From contig VSJF01000006.1 of assembly GCA_009739215.1 (NCBI GenBank), positions 620,001 through 684,000 of the forward strand: 64,000 nucleotides of DNA, in the 5' to 3' direction. The position numbers and the translations under genes were made by a program. Source of the DNA: Floccularia luteovirens. Its lineage: Eukaryota > Basidiomycota > Agaricomycetes > Agaricales > Squamanitaceae. The notes below the pieces were generated by a model. It was given only the letters and a program-made list of their open reading frames with translations, was not told where the DNA came from and made no database searches. Within the stretch, counting starts at the first letter, position 1, and each line of letters starts with the position of its first letter. Of this stretch, positions 24,022 to 34,592 are shown piece by piece.

Positions 24022-25650
24022 CTATGTCAACTTAGCAAAGGTGATGGCATTTTCCTCTTCTTGAAAGATCATGTATACATTTTTCATGAAAGCAGCGCCG
24101 AGCTGTTCACCATATTGTCAACAAAACTCCGTCAATTAATTGAGAATACAATGCCTTACAATCCACTGGTCAGCAATCGCAATCCCCGAAGTGCACGTAT
24201 CCTGCGATTGCTGAAGTACCATATCTCGAGAATCTATCTCAAACTTCTGTCCGCTAAAAGAAATTGAAAGATTGACATCTTTTATGTCACATGGTATCGA
24301 GAACGTGGTACTGTCGCTATTCAGGTGTGTCCCGGGGATTTTACTATGTATAGCAAGAGCGTCGTTGCGGGGCATCAATATCCGGCTAGTGCCTGCGCTG
24401 AAGCATGAATGTCAAGTTATTGATGACAATTTCAGAGCCTACCTAAGTCTATGATAGCTTGAATTCCAGTGTCCAAATCGTTAACCCCTTTACCGTTAAC
24501 CAGGATGCCATCTACTTCAACACCCCAAAAGTCACCGGGCGAGAAAACATTGTGTAATGGGAAGGAGGTAGAGTCGTCAAATTTTGCATGATTAACATCG
24601 CTACATGAAATTTGAATTTGTGAGTAAATAATTATGCAACTGGTGTTGGAACTAGGTTCTCACCCAAATGTAATCTCTCCGTCATTTAGACCATCAGCTG
24701 AGCGAGGCGTTTTAATCCCCATCATGGTCGCACTGATTAATCCTGCTGTTTGCAATGTCTCCAGGACTGAAGGTCGTTGGGGTATTGTCTCGGAATGTTC
24801 CGGTTAGATGCTACGACTAAGATTCAACCAAAACACACCGTTTGTTTGAGGCCCATCTGCCCATTTGATGCTTGTTCACCTTCAAATTGCGACCCCTCTG
24901 TGTCCACCACAGCGAAGGCATAGTCATGTAGAGTAAAGCCACCAACGTTTATAATGTCTGTGGCTATAATACCAGAAGCATGGCCGGTGGCCATTTGGCT
25001 GTTGAAGATATCACCGGTAACTTTGAAGGTAGAACTCAGATCACTTCCAAATGGAGTTTGACTCTAATGAGAATTTGGAGAATTTTAGGATGCCATCTTA
25101 CAAAACACTGATGTTCAGCACTCACACAGCTCCTTTGTGCACCTTCAATCGTGCAATTCGGCGCAGGGACAAACGTCTCTGGGCTCGCTGTCGTTACCGA
25201 TAAGGTGAAAGACTGGGGAGGGGAGCCAATCAATACAGTTGCTACGTAGCTGCTGTCATTTAGGCTGCATTGAAACATATGAGATGGTACGACTAGCATA
25301 TTTCTGACTGGTACTCACACACTGATGAGTGGTATTGCCGTAGAACCACGGCGACGAATCGAATAACCATTATCTTTCTCAGCTGACGACACGCGCTTGC
25401 GCACGGTCTTTCGCTGATGTTTCTTTGTGTGATTCCATCTTATGAACAAGATGCGTACGTAAATCAATGACATGTTACTTACAATTAATGGATGCACTTC
25501 ATCAAACTCTGGTGACTGCCTGTGCTCAAATGGGAGAGCAGCTACGCTTTTCCTGCGCTCATACGTTTCTGCAATAGGTGTTGCTCTAATATCTGCAATA
25601 AAGATTAAACTTATCAACATAGAAAGAAAAGAAAAGGAAGTAAATAGCAT
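24022..25650 (-). CDS. Secreted pepsin-like aspartic protease homolog lacking the first catalytic Asp
   Basis: Member of peptidase family A1 by fold, probably catalytically dead. Signal peptide MLFTSFSFLSMLISLIFIAD precedes a basic propeptide-like region (KHQRKTVRKRVSS). The N-lobe reads SYVATVLIGSPPQSFTLSVT then TASPETFVPAPNC. The family needs DTGS here, so the aspartate is replaced by Thr and Gly by Ala. Later: TGHASGIIATDIINVGGFTL, FAVVDTEGSQFEG, GQMGL, and a second active-site motif AIIDLGTSRILMP that keeps the Asp (DLG instead of DTG). The C-lobe ends with WILGAAFMKNVYMIFQEE once the 57-nt intron at 24103-24159 is removed; stop at 24022-24024. Six or more introns, about 430 aa. No frameshift seen, so it looks maintained as a non-enzymatic protein. 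Confidence 0.82.
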
Positions 25651-25753
25651 GGCGAGGAAGGGAGAACGTAGTGCTTGGAAGAGGAAAAAAAAAGTATCAA
25701 GACTCGGTCTTGGGGAAGAAGATAAAGAGAATACAGACAAGGGCAACTACTAC

Positions 25754-26135
25754 CCTAGTCCATTGGTCTTTAAGCAGTGTCGAGACCCGTCGGAACAAAT
25801 ACCCCTATTAGAATGACTGGTTACATGGGGAGTTCCGGACGGGGCGCTGCCATGGTCATAAATGGGCAGTGTGTAGGCGAATCTTGAGCTTGGGATACCT
25901 TGATTTATTTCTCACTGTCAAGTTCGATACTTATATGTCAGGATTGCTTGCTGCTCTAGTCCATTATTTTTTTAGACTTCAAGTAATGTCAAAACTCGTC
26001 GGAACAAATACCGTATTCAAATGATTAGCTGCATGGAGTATTCCAAGTGGGGCACTACCATAGCTATAGGCAGTGTGTAGGCAGTGAACCTTGAGCTTGG
26101 AATATCTTGATTTTATTTTTACATTCGAACCGAGC
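25754..26135. repeat. Imperfect tandem duplication upstream of the protease-like gene
   Basis: Two diverged direct copies of about 180 bp, roughly 25754-25935 and 25957-26135. Both contain CTAGTCCATT, then CGTCGGAACAAATA (25788 and 25997), then a shared GGCAGTGTGTAGGC stretch and an ATCTTGATTT-type tract. Copy 2 ends just before the TA target of the Tc1-type element. The repeat lies in the presumed promoter of the minus-strand protease-like gene. Confidence 0.7.
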
Positions 26136-26144
26136 TGGCAGCTA

Positions 26145-26606
26145 CAGCGGTTTCGCAAAATGTTGTCCAACGTGTTTTACCTAGCATGTTTTTTGTTAAA
26201 TCAAAAATCAAAGTAATCGAAAGAATAAAAAAATCATAAAAAAACCTATTTCATCAAGAAAGAGGTATGGGGATTGCTGAATAAGTTGGTGGAGGTCGTC
26301 AATGGCCCGTGCATTGAAAATTCTAGATCTTCTCCTCAAGATGGATGGAGGATTAACACAAACATGACTATCATAGTTGTATGCCCATCAACCAATACTT
26401 TTTGATGAAACACCTGAAATTTTTCTGCAATGTCAGCCATCTCCCAGCCCTCGTCAACCAACTGTAAAGCTCTCTGCTCCATATCAGCACTGATGTTTTA
26501 GTAAACCATTGGAAGCAGAGAATTTTCTGGTTTTTAAAAAAAAATTTTTTTTGAATTACTTTGAAAACATGCTAAAACACGTGGACAACAATTTCCGAAA
26601 CCGCTG
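26145..26606 (-). mobile_element. Short Tc1/mariner-derived element (MITE-like) with transposase remnant
   Basis: About 460 bp bounded by inverted repeats. The left end is CAGCGGTTTCGCAAAATGTT and the right end, read on the minus strand, is CAGCGGTTTCGGAAATTGTT; both continue through TGTCC-ACGTGTTTTA-GCATG for 43-50 bp. Each end abuts TA (26143-26144 and 26607-26608), the Tc1/mariner target duplication. The minus strand inside keeps the start of a Tc1-like transposase: MEQRALQLVDEGWEMADIAE from 26482, then a one-base frameshift, an in-frame TGA where Arg is expected, and VCVNPPSILRRRSRIFNARA and SPYLFLDEIG to about 26240. The DDE catalytic part is deleted, so it can only have moved in trans. 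Confidence 0.85.
26240..26482 (-). pseudogene. N-terminal fragment of Tc1-like transposase
   Basis: DNA-binding helix-turn-helix part of an IS630/Tc1 transposase inside the short element, broken by a frameshift near 26430 and a TGA. No catalytic domain remains. Confidence 0.75.
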
Positions 26607-26654
26607 TAGGGGCTAAGGAGTGAATAACAAAAGACGAGTCCTGCACAAATCTTC

Positions 26655-27135
26655 CAACAAACCACGTCCACCTCTAGTGATGCTAGTACAGTAACAGATA
26701 ATGTCGGCATATGCCACTCTTGCCAGTTGCCTCCAACAGGCTAAGGGTAGAGGATAGGGGGAGTGCTTTATTTGCTAATCGCTGATGTAGCATGAATGGT
26801 GGCTCTCTAGTCTAGGAGTATTGCAAACCCAATCTTTAACTATGTCTTTTATTTGGCACTCGAGAGCAGTTGCATCCTGGTTCCCCACTATCCGGAGCTC
26901 GTCTTGGAGGATTCAAGGCTTCATTTATACTTCGACTTCAACCCCAAATCTTGACCCAATTGTATATTAGTATTTAACTTCCTTCTGTTTCTGTGTAAGA
27001 CTCAATGCTCAGCGCTCAGCTTTTATCTTCCAATGCATATTGATCATTGTTTTGTTTCTTCTATAGCTTATCTTCGAAGTTTGGATGGACCGGCAAGAAA
27101 GTCTAGACGCAGCTCGAAAAGCGAGGATATAGAAC
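26655..27135 (+). pseudogene. Decayed 3' end of a third GH18 gene
   Basis: DNA homologous to the last exons and 3' flank of GH18 copy 1 (23115-23612). Shared landmarks are CACCTCTAGTGATGCTAGTA, CTCCAACAGGCTAAGGGTAG, CGAGAGCAG...GCATCCTGG, CCGGAGCTCGTCTTGG and a long 3' UTR block with CCCAAATCTTGACCCAATTG. The coding part has stops and small indels (for example AGAGGATAG for the GGA TGG codons) and the 5' two thirds are missing. It lies directly right of the Tc1-derived element. Confidence 0.85.
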
Positions 27136-28059
27136 GTGTCGGATGGTATAGAAATATTAGACTTATAATAGCCATGTGACCTATGTCGCGATTTATCAAC
27201 ATGTGAGCCTCACACACACACTCTCTTCCAGTCATATGTTCGGACAGCGAACCACTTTCGCTGAGCTATGCATCCATTTTTGTGGAGCAAGAAGATGGTT
27301 CCTTCTCACACAACAACTTCGGGGGTTTGACTATCCCGGGCCGTTCGTACATTGCAAAACTTTAAATTCTGTTGACATGACAGCAACTCACCAAACAAGG
27401 TATGAAGATTTTGTCGTGGGTTAACCACTATTGCTACCATATCCTTGGGAAACTTCAAGGACTTAGGAATTCCGGTTTTGTTTTGATTACCTTTCACTTC
27501 TAACTTCTAGCGTCTTGTCTTCCCTCTGACTCGGATCGGTGTCCGACACATTTTTGCATATCTATGAATCCTACGATGGCTGAAAGGAGCTTGAAAGTTG
27601 GAAATACCATCTTTACCGGAGTCTTCTTGATTTATTTATCTTTGCGCCCACGAGGTTCAACACAGTCTTTTATACATGTTTATGAAGCCGAAAGGATCAC
27701 ACTGATAGAACCACTTTAGAGTCAGTGCTCTGGTCCTATGGAAAGCACATTGAGATGTGTTCTGCTGGTGCGTTATTTCACATGATACGCCTAAGTTTGT
27801 TATCACACGACTGATAATCTGGGAATGATAAAGCTGAAATGTATTTCTAGATGCATAAGCGCAATTATCATCTATTTGTTTGAGGTTGATCCCACCTCAT
27901 CTGATGACCTGGCGAAAGTCAACGAATATTGATATTTCTCCGTGTTCCAGCAAGCAGTCCACATGGGATGAGCAAGGGACTTTTGTTTCGGTTCAGAGAA
28001 CGTATCGTGTTACACATGCAACGCTGCTCTTCTATTTGTAAAATTTCTCTCGTTAGTGG
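27136..28059. other. Intergenic, upstream region of GH18 copy 2
   Basis: No gene recognised. An open frame at 27176-27424 shows no domain and no splicing logic. Confidence 0.4.
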
Positions 28060-28067
28060 TATAAAAA
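28060..28067 (+). promoter_or_regulatory. TATA box of GH18 copy 2
   Basis: TATAAAAA about 50 nt upstream of the ATG at 28117. Confidence 0.5.
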
Positions 28068-28116
28068 CCAGCTGGTAATCGCACTTCAATGGTCAAAGGC
28101 GCGACTGAGGACGAAG

Positions 28117-29702
28117 ATGTTCACCAGCCTACTCCAGACCATCTCAACTACTCTCGTATTGACTTGCATTGCTAGGGTAGCAGCTATACCCCTGCATAAC
28201 TCATCAACGCCTGATTCAGGATTCGATGTCTTGAATCTTGAGAAGAGAGCGACACCAGCAGCTCCCCACTTTGTCATATACAGTGACAAATTCGTCTCAG
28301 GAGAGACAGGACCACCTCCTGTGTCCGATGTCCAGGTAATTTGGTTATAGTATGAGATTTGTATCCTAGTGCTGACATTTTACTGAAAGGGATACAACGT
28401 ATTGTAAGTAGTCCAGACACCTCGAACACAGAATGCATTATAACCTGGAATAGCGCATTATCCTTCCTACTCACTGAAGGTGCCTTTGACAAGGTAATTG
28501 ATTGTGAAACGTTCAATGAGTGGGATTGACTTTCATGTCCTTCCAGGCCGAGGAATGGACGCAGTTGACTGCTTCACAACGGTCAAGCATAAAGTCACAA
28601 TACAACGCTGCCGGTATAAAATTGATAGTATCACTCTTTGGCGCTACAGATGCACCGACATCAAGTGGTGCTGATCCAATTGATACCGCCAATACTATGG
28701 CTGCGTGGGTAAAACAATTTGATCTGGATGGTGCTGATGTGGACTATGAGGTTTGTTTTGGGACAGCTCCTGAAACCGGTGGCTGATGTGAATTGTGCAG
28801 GACTTCAATGCTATCAATGCTGGTGATGGGAAAGCAGAAGTACGTCTATTCTCACTGATTTTTTGTGTGGCAATTCAATACAGTAATGATAGGCCTGGCT
28901 TGCAAGTTTTACAAAGCAATTGCGTGCACAATTACCCCAAGGAACTTTCCTCCTCACCCACGCTCGTATGTTATATTAGTTTGACCGAATTCTTTTGCAT
29001 CCTAACGACGGATTCTTCACTGTGATAGCCGTCGCTCCGTGGTAAGATTTATAACGAACTTTGTTTGTAACGACTGATTGATCATCATAAAAGGTTCTCA
29101 CCAGGTAAATTTGGAGGCGGCGCTTACCTCAAAGTTCACTCAACCGTCGGGAGCCTCATTGACTGGTATAACGTTCAGGTAATACCGAACCCATTTCTCT
29201 ATCTATGAAAAACTGAACCTTTTTCCCAATATCAGTTCTATAACCGTATGTCCGGTTGACACGAGACCATTGATTCTCCCCTTACAAATTGTTTATTCAG
29301 AGGGAACACAGGAATACACGACTTGCAGCGGACTGCTAACCACATCCTCTAGTCAGTGGCCACAATCTGCGTTGTTCCAAATTGCAAATAGTGGAGTTCC
29401 TCTCTCAAAACTTGTAATCGGCAAGCCAGCTACTGCAGGGGATGCGAGCAACGGGTTCATATCCACCAGTGATCTCGCGTCTTGTGTTTTACAAGCTAAG
29501 AACAAAGGGTGGAGTAAGTGCTCTTCATGAACGAGTACAGTCTCTTTTCATCTGATAAATTTTTCAGATGCTGGAGTCATGGTTTGGGAAGTAAGTGGTA
29601 TTTAAATGATTGTTATAACACTGGTAAACTAACGTACAACAGTTCCCAGATGCGGCAGCATCGTGGATCAAAAGTGTTCGTTCTCTGGCTTTCCCAGAAT
29701 AA
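28117..29702 (+). CDS. Secreted GH18 glycoside hydrolase, copy 2
   Basis: Paralog of the gene at 21834 with the same exon plan and about 330 aa. The signal peptide begins MFTSLLQTISTTLVLTCIAR and the mature part begins near TPAAPHFVIYSDKF. Landmarks in order: GYNVLALSFLLTEGAFDK, QYNAAGIKLIVSLFGATDAP, the catalytic DGADVDYED (DxxDxDxE kept, Ile to Ala at a non-catalytic place), AWLASFTKQLRAQLPQGTFL, APWFSPGKFGGGAYLKVHST, CSGLLTTSSSQWPQSALFQ, VIGKPATAGDASNGF, MVWEFPDAAASWI and LAFPE-stop. All exons splice in phase and no lesion was found, so both intact copies look functional. Substrate (chitin or N-glycan) cannot be decided from sequence. Confidence 0.88.
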
Positions 29703-29936
29703 AGGGGCTTAGAATTTTCTGAAGTTTTCATTTGATGTATTTGTAAGTATAGGATTCATAGCATTCTTTGGTTGTAGGAATTAGGTGTGTTCAAATAACA
29801 AAGATAAGAAATGGTGTTCAGAGTTTAAACATGAAGAGAAAAAACAAGCAGTAGTTGGTCAATCGTTCGTGACTATTGAATGAAAGACTAGCAGGAATGA
29901 GTGGCAGTGGTAAATAGTTTACAGGTCCAATGCTGC

Positions 29937-30065
29937 TCAATGTTTTGGGTTTAATCTTCGAGGGAATCGCTGAGCGCTAGTCTTCAGACCATATGTAGAT
30001 GATACTAAGGTTATTAGTATGAGAGCAAGTTGAAAGAGAATGATAGAAATAACAGTAATCCTCAT
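29937..30065 (-). pseudogene. Truncated copy of the small secreted-protein family
   Basis: A 42-codon frame starting MRITVISIILFQLALILITL and ending NPKH-stop. It matches the first exon of the gene at 31866 (MKITGVSAVISFIFQLTVIA ... VSSTP ... AQR ... RGLNPNPP), with the conserved RGLNPNPPxF replaced by RRLNPKH-stop. A TATA-like TATATATAT tract lies about 145 bp upstream. No downstream family exons were recognised, so this is a remnant or, less likely, a tiny secreted peptide gene. Confidence 0.65.
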
Positions 30066-30709
30066 GTTGGAAAGCAGAGAGAAGTATCAGATCAACATAA
30101 CCCATTCTCCAGGCTTTATTGTTGGAGGCTTGAAAGGTGCATTGAGTTGGAATGGCTTACCGATCTCCTGTCTGCCCATGGAGACCATTGGAGGTCACAC
30201 GAGGTTCAAATATATATATAAACTCTGACCCAAGTTTATGACGATTGTGAACACCCGAAACTTTCATGTAACAGAAAGCCACAGTGCTTTGGTGAAACTT
30301 TGACTGATAACACAACTAGGTATCATAGTCTTGGATCTTGGGTCGCAATGACCTCCCAGGTCCAGTCGATGTCGGGTCCGGCCCGGTGTTCCAGTTGAAA
30401 GCCGAAAACATAAGAAACAAATGTTCAAAATAATCAAGAGGATTTACTTAGTGGTGACGTTTGTCCTATACCTATTACGCTGCACATTCTGGAAGCAAAT
30501 CTATGTTTACCAATAAGGGTAAGAAGTCAAGTGGACTTCTTTTCACAGTTAACCAAAACGAAAGACAAGGAATGGACTGGCAAATGTCCTTTGTATTATA
30601 CGTCAACTGTTCACAATATTTCACTGCACCAAAAATAGTTTCTAAAATATGTCAGATAATATAATGACAAGATAGATATATATAACTCACGACAGCAGAT
30701 GCTGGTGAA

Positions 30710-31866
30710 TTATTGTACTTCGTTATGAGCATCGATATCTCCAACAAAGTACAGAGCGTTCTATCAAGGCTGTTATCAATATACTGTCTATTTTGAAAAA
30801 GCTAAACCATACTGCACGGGCATTGTAAGCAAGAATAGTCGGTGGTTCGCTTCCGTCTGGATTGATCCATTGAGCTACCAATTATATATAAGTTAAGGAA
30901 CAAACATATAATGGGTATAGGAATACCTATCAACTCAGATGTTGCAGGATTCATCGACCAGATAGCTGATTCCTGCAATAAACCAGAGTTGGGGGATGCG
31001 ACGGGAACAGAGTGCGGAGGGGCTTTGGCAGGGTTAGTCTCGGGTAGTCATAAAGACTCTGGCGCGACATACTCTGTTCTACGTTGTTGAAACCAACAAC
31101 CCTTATTTATGCAAATATACTCAGTGGATATGCAAGACTGCGATAACTCGGAATGTCAATACCTACGGTCACCAACGGCCAGGATTGGTATATTTCCCGG
31201 AGCGCCACTTCCTGCTCCAACAAAAAATGGAGCTGCGAAAACTGGGTTCTAAGTTTGAAACCCTATTAATAAATATCCAAGATATAATGACCACTGAGAT
31301 ACAGACTGTTGCCAAGATATCAAACGGTCCTGCAGGATTAGCAGTGACTATCTTCACCTCAAGATCAAGATCCACAAAATTTAGCCCTGAGCTGGTAAAA
31401 AGTTAGTAGTCATCATTATATTAAGCGTCTTGTGACGAACATTGGACCCCCAGCCTGCCAATTTCTGACATAACCCAAAACATGATTATCCTGAGCAGAC
31501 CGCACCTGAAGTCGTCCAGTATACCTACGGAAATTAATGCTAGAAAGGTCCAGGAACGAAAAAGAACATACGTTGCAGGGGGCAGGGGCGAGGTGTGTGA
31601 CCGCTTTGCGGCTGTACACACAAACCGTCAATACTGAGTATTTAAAGCATATGATCCTTACAATCTACAGGAGACGGTACTAGTCCTCTTGCTATCGAGG
31701 TCCTGAAGCTCGATAGTTCACGAGAAAATCGCGGTGGGTTGGGATTGAGTCCTCGAGCTAACCGTTGAGCGTTTGTCTCTGGGTGAGGTGTTGATGACAC
31801 CAAGCCTGCTATGACAGTAAGTTGGAAAATGAAAGAAATGACAGCAGAAACTCCAGTTATTTTCAT
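30710..31866 (-). CDS. Small secreted protein, family copy A, probable C-terminal frameshift
   Basis: Predicted secreted protein of unknown function, about 250 aa in eight or more exons. Signal peptide MKITGVSAVISFIFQLTVIA is followed by TNAQRLARGLNPNPPRF, a motif I associate with secreted agaricomycete hypotheticals. Then KRSHTSPLPPATYTGRLQVR, LGYVRNWQAGGPMF, LEVKIVTANPAGPFDILAT, NPVFAAPFFVGAGSGAPGN, SGLLQESAIWSMNPATSEL, AQWINPDGSEPPTILAYNA and LYFVGDIDAHNE. Its paralog B continues DAHNKDNDTPASAV. Here one extra base near 30714-30722 gives DAHNEVQ-stop, while the +1 frame still reads YNNSPASAV. The short C-terminal truncation may be tolerated. Named domains: none recognised. Confidence 0.65.
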
Positions 31867-31910
31867 GTTGGAAAAGCAGAAAGTTGCTGGTTTCAAGTCG
31901 ATGAAACAAA

Positions 31911-31917
31911 CTTTATA
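31911..31917 (-). promoter_or_regulatory. TATA box of secreted-family copy A
   Basis: TATAAAG on the minus strand, about 45 nt before the ATG at 31866. Confidence 0.45.
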
Positions 31918-32427
31918 ATCGAAGATTTCAAGAGTGGTAGTATCAAACACCGCCTTTCCCAGTGATAATCACCGAAAGTTACGAGTTCCAGTGAAATGCC
32001 TGATGCCAAGATCATGTTGGCATGCACCCAAGATTACATTACATGAGGGCTAGTTGTTGTGTAGTGGCTGAGGTACCAAACGAACATAAAATGGAAGGTG
32101 GCGCTGCGGTATTAGGCACGTCAAGGGTACCTCTTTGTGAAGGGATTTAACTCAACAATGTTCGCTTAACAAAGAGCTCGGCCCGGTGGTTTCGCAGCTT
32201 CGCTGCCTTGGCGGCCCCGCCTCACTTGAATTGATATAACACAGGAAATGTCCAATTCCAATCTACCAGGGCAACAAACAGATTTGTTCTATATCTACTC
32301 CGCATCTACCAGGAAGCTATTGTCCAATTGTTTTCCACTATTTAACTTTGAATGTCCGTTTAAAAGAGCCATAGATGATCCCAATTGTGGAAGTGTGCTA
32401 ATTGCTATAGAACCATCGTCCATTTAC
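31918..32427. other. Intergenic with a GC-rich palindromic patch
   Basis: Mostly AT-rich spacer between the two secreted-family genes. About 32178-32222 is sharply GC-rich and contains the palindrome GCAGCTTCGCTGC and a GGCGGCCCCGCC-type core. It is unlike its surroundings and may be the end of a decayed repeat. Confidence 0.4.
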
Positions 32428-33701
32428 TCACAAATCACCTGTCATGAGCACAATTTTCTATGTCACGGTCAACCTTTATTTGCGAAGGATTTTTTCAAAA
32501 AGACAACTAACCACAGCAGAAGCGGGAGTATCATTGTCCTTGTTATGTGCATCGATGTCCCCAACGAAAAATAAGGTGTTCTGTGCTAATCATCAAGAGA
32601 GTTTATACAGTTACAACAGAAGTGAGACATACAGAACGTATATCATATGCGAGGATAGTTGGCGGTTTGCTTTTGTCAGAATTGATCCATTGCGCTAGGA
32701 GATCAACATCTTTAAAACGTGGTGACGAACTGATGCGAAATATTACATGGCAAACCTTTTAGTTCCATCGTATTCAAATCGATAGACCAGATAGCGGACT
32801 CCTGGAATAACCCTCCGTTCGCGGAAGCAACGGGCACCGAATTTGGAGGAGCTAACGTTTGTCTAATAAATTTGGTGAGGTTGGTATATGATGATTTATC
32901 TTACTTTGTTCGACATTAGTGAAGCCCACAAAACTATGAGGTACTCAGCAAACAAGATATGCAAAAAATAAAATAAAGAGCATACCTGCTATTGCCCGCG
33001 GCAAGCACGGCTCCATTGTGTAACGTATCACCTCCAGCTCCTACAAAGAATGGGCTTGGGAAGGAAGGATTCTAATTTTAGGCTGGTCAAGGGGTGGCTC
33101 TACCGAAGTGCAATAAAATTAAACGCTCATACAATTGCCAGGATGTCAAACGGTCCGCTGGGAGAGCTCGTGCGTATTTGGACTTGAAGGTCCTCTCCTC
33201 CACCAAAGTTTATTCCTGAACTACATGTTATTGTAAGCCAAAAAAATAGCAACGTACGGATGAAAGTTGCAAACATTGTTCCTCCCCCAGCCCAGTTTCT
33301 GACGTTGCCCAGGGATTCATCATCCTGTGTGCGGATTTGGAGTCGGCCAATATACCTGAACGAATAATTAATCAACATAGTTTTATAAAAAGACGGACCA
33401 CAGACATACGTGTTTGGAGGACTAGAGGATGGTTGGGACCTTTTGGCAACTAAAAAAAATTATGGATCCGTTAGCAATTGTGTACTTATGGAACGTAAGG
33501 CGGTAATTTCTAACCAACAGCAGGTGTAGGTAAAATGTCCCCCAACAATTTATTGGCACGCAAGTTACGTAGGAACTGCGGCGGGTTGGGATTAAGACCT
33601 CTCGCCATTCTCTGGGCATTTGTCTCCAGGAATGGTGTTGAGGATACAAATCCCGTAAAGAAACCTAGAGTTAGGAGGATTGACACGGTACCTATGAACA
33701 T
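32428..33701 (-). CDS. Small secreted protein, family copy B
   Basis: Paralog of the gene at 31866, about 255 aa, apparently intact. Start at MFIGTVSILLTLGFFTGFVS (signal peptide), then TNAQRMARGLNPNPPQF, AKRSQPSSSPPNTYIGRLQ, LGNVRNWAGGGTMF, INFGGGEDLQVQIRTSSPSG, PFDILAI, NPSFPSPFFVGAGGD, PPNSVPVASANGGLFQESAI, AQWINSDKSKPPTILAYDI and TLFFVGDIDAHNKDNDTPAS, ending KIVLMTGDL-stop at 32428-32430. About nine exons of 30-190 nt with introns of about 50 nt. The mid-protein exon near 32900-32950 is the least certain. The repeated GRLQV/LQVQI segments suggest a beta-rich fold. Function unknown; secretion is inferred from the leader. Confidence 0.68.
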
Positions 33702-34263
33702 GGTGGTTGGGTGAGGGGCAGACTCGGTAGAACCAAAGAAGACTATGGGAATATAACCTTTATGGTGCAAATGACTGTACACGTCGCGGATATGGACTAC
33801 TTTGCATTGTGAATGTGATACACAAAGCACCCTCGAACGGCATGGATTCACCATGTAGTGATCATCACAAGCATTGCCTGGGCTATAATTAACTTAGTAG
33901 TACACGTTAAATGAGGTTTCCGAGTCGATTTGTACTAGTTCCGGACCTTTCTCGACCCGTTTTTCCCAGGTTTTCAACGTGTTCTGCAGCATGTAGAAAT
34001 GGTTACTTTGCAAAGAAATAGATCTGGAGTCTTTGGAGCAGTCACAGCTTCGTTTTCAATTAAAGCTGGGATCCCATACTCGGGACATAAACCGAACACT
34101 GGATGCCATGAAGAGTTGACGGACAAGGTTTCATTTAGAAAAAGTTGGTGTAAACTGGAATAGCTTCTGTGATCACTTTAGGCTAATATTTCCGATCTGG
34201 GAAATAGTAACTAAAGGTTGCAAGTTACCTCGTTGAGACTCGAGGATGTTTGAAGTCGTCTTC
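33702..34263. other. Intergenic, left flank of the transposon
   Basis: No gene recognised. The last bases, TGGATAC at 34264-34270, are the probable target duplication of the element that follows. Confidence 0.4.
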
Positions 34264-34270
34264 TGGATAC

Positions 34271-34329
34271 GATACGGCTGGCGAGAAGTCCACGCATCAT
34301 TTTGATGTTTGATGTTGATGTTTGCCCTT
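34271..34329 (+). repeat. Left terminal inverted repeat
   Basis: Begins GATACGGCTGGCGAGAAGTC and continues to TTTGCCCTTT. Matches the reverse complement of 38880-38938 apart from one extra T (GTTGATG against GTGATG). Confidence 0.9.
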
Positions 34330-34592
34330 TCCATTTTTGGAGCACTCGGTCACATGCCGTATCTGAGTGCGTTTTTTCCTTGTCTACTCATCAAAATGAG
34401 TGCAGATACAGTAGATAATACTGCTTATTATCATGAGTAAAACATTAAAATTTTCAAGTTATATTATTCCAATTAAACTAGCTGTAAATAAATGCAAAAA
34501 TGAATGTGATTGTAGTGGAATAATGATTTCTATTGCTGAATTACGTTGTAGAATGATGTATTAAGCTTGTATCACCTCGATACACTATGCAA

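Noticed and set aside
30325..30400. Minus-strand piece ending DIDWTWEVIATQDPRL-stop, which looked like a terminal exon
   Set aside because: No acceptor upstream in phase and no link to the neighbouring secreted-family genes could be shown.
34351..34375. Internal GCCGTATCTGAGTGCG resembling the transposon end, as a possible nested end
   Set aside because: Similarity is about ten bases and has no partner; probably a sub-terminal transposase-binding-like repeat or chance.
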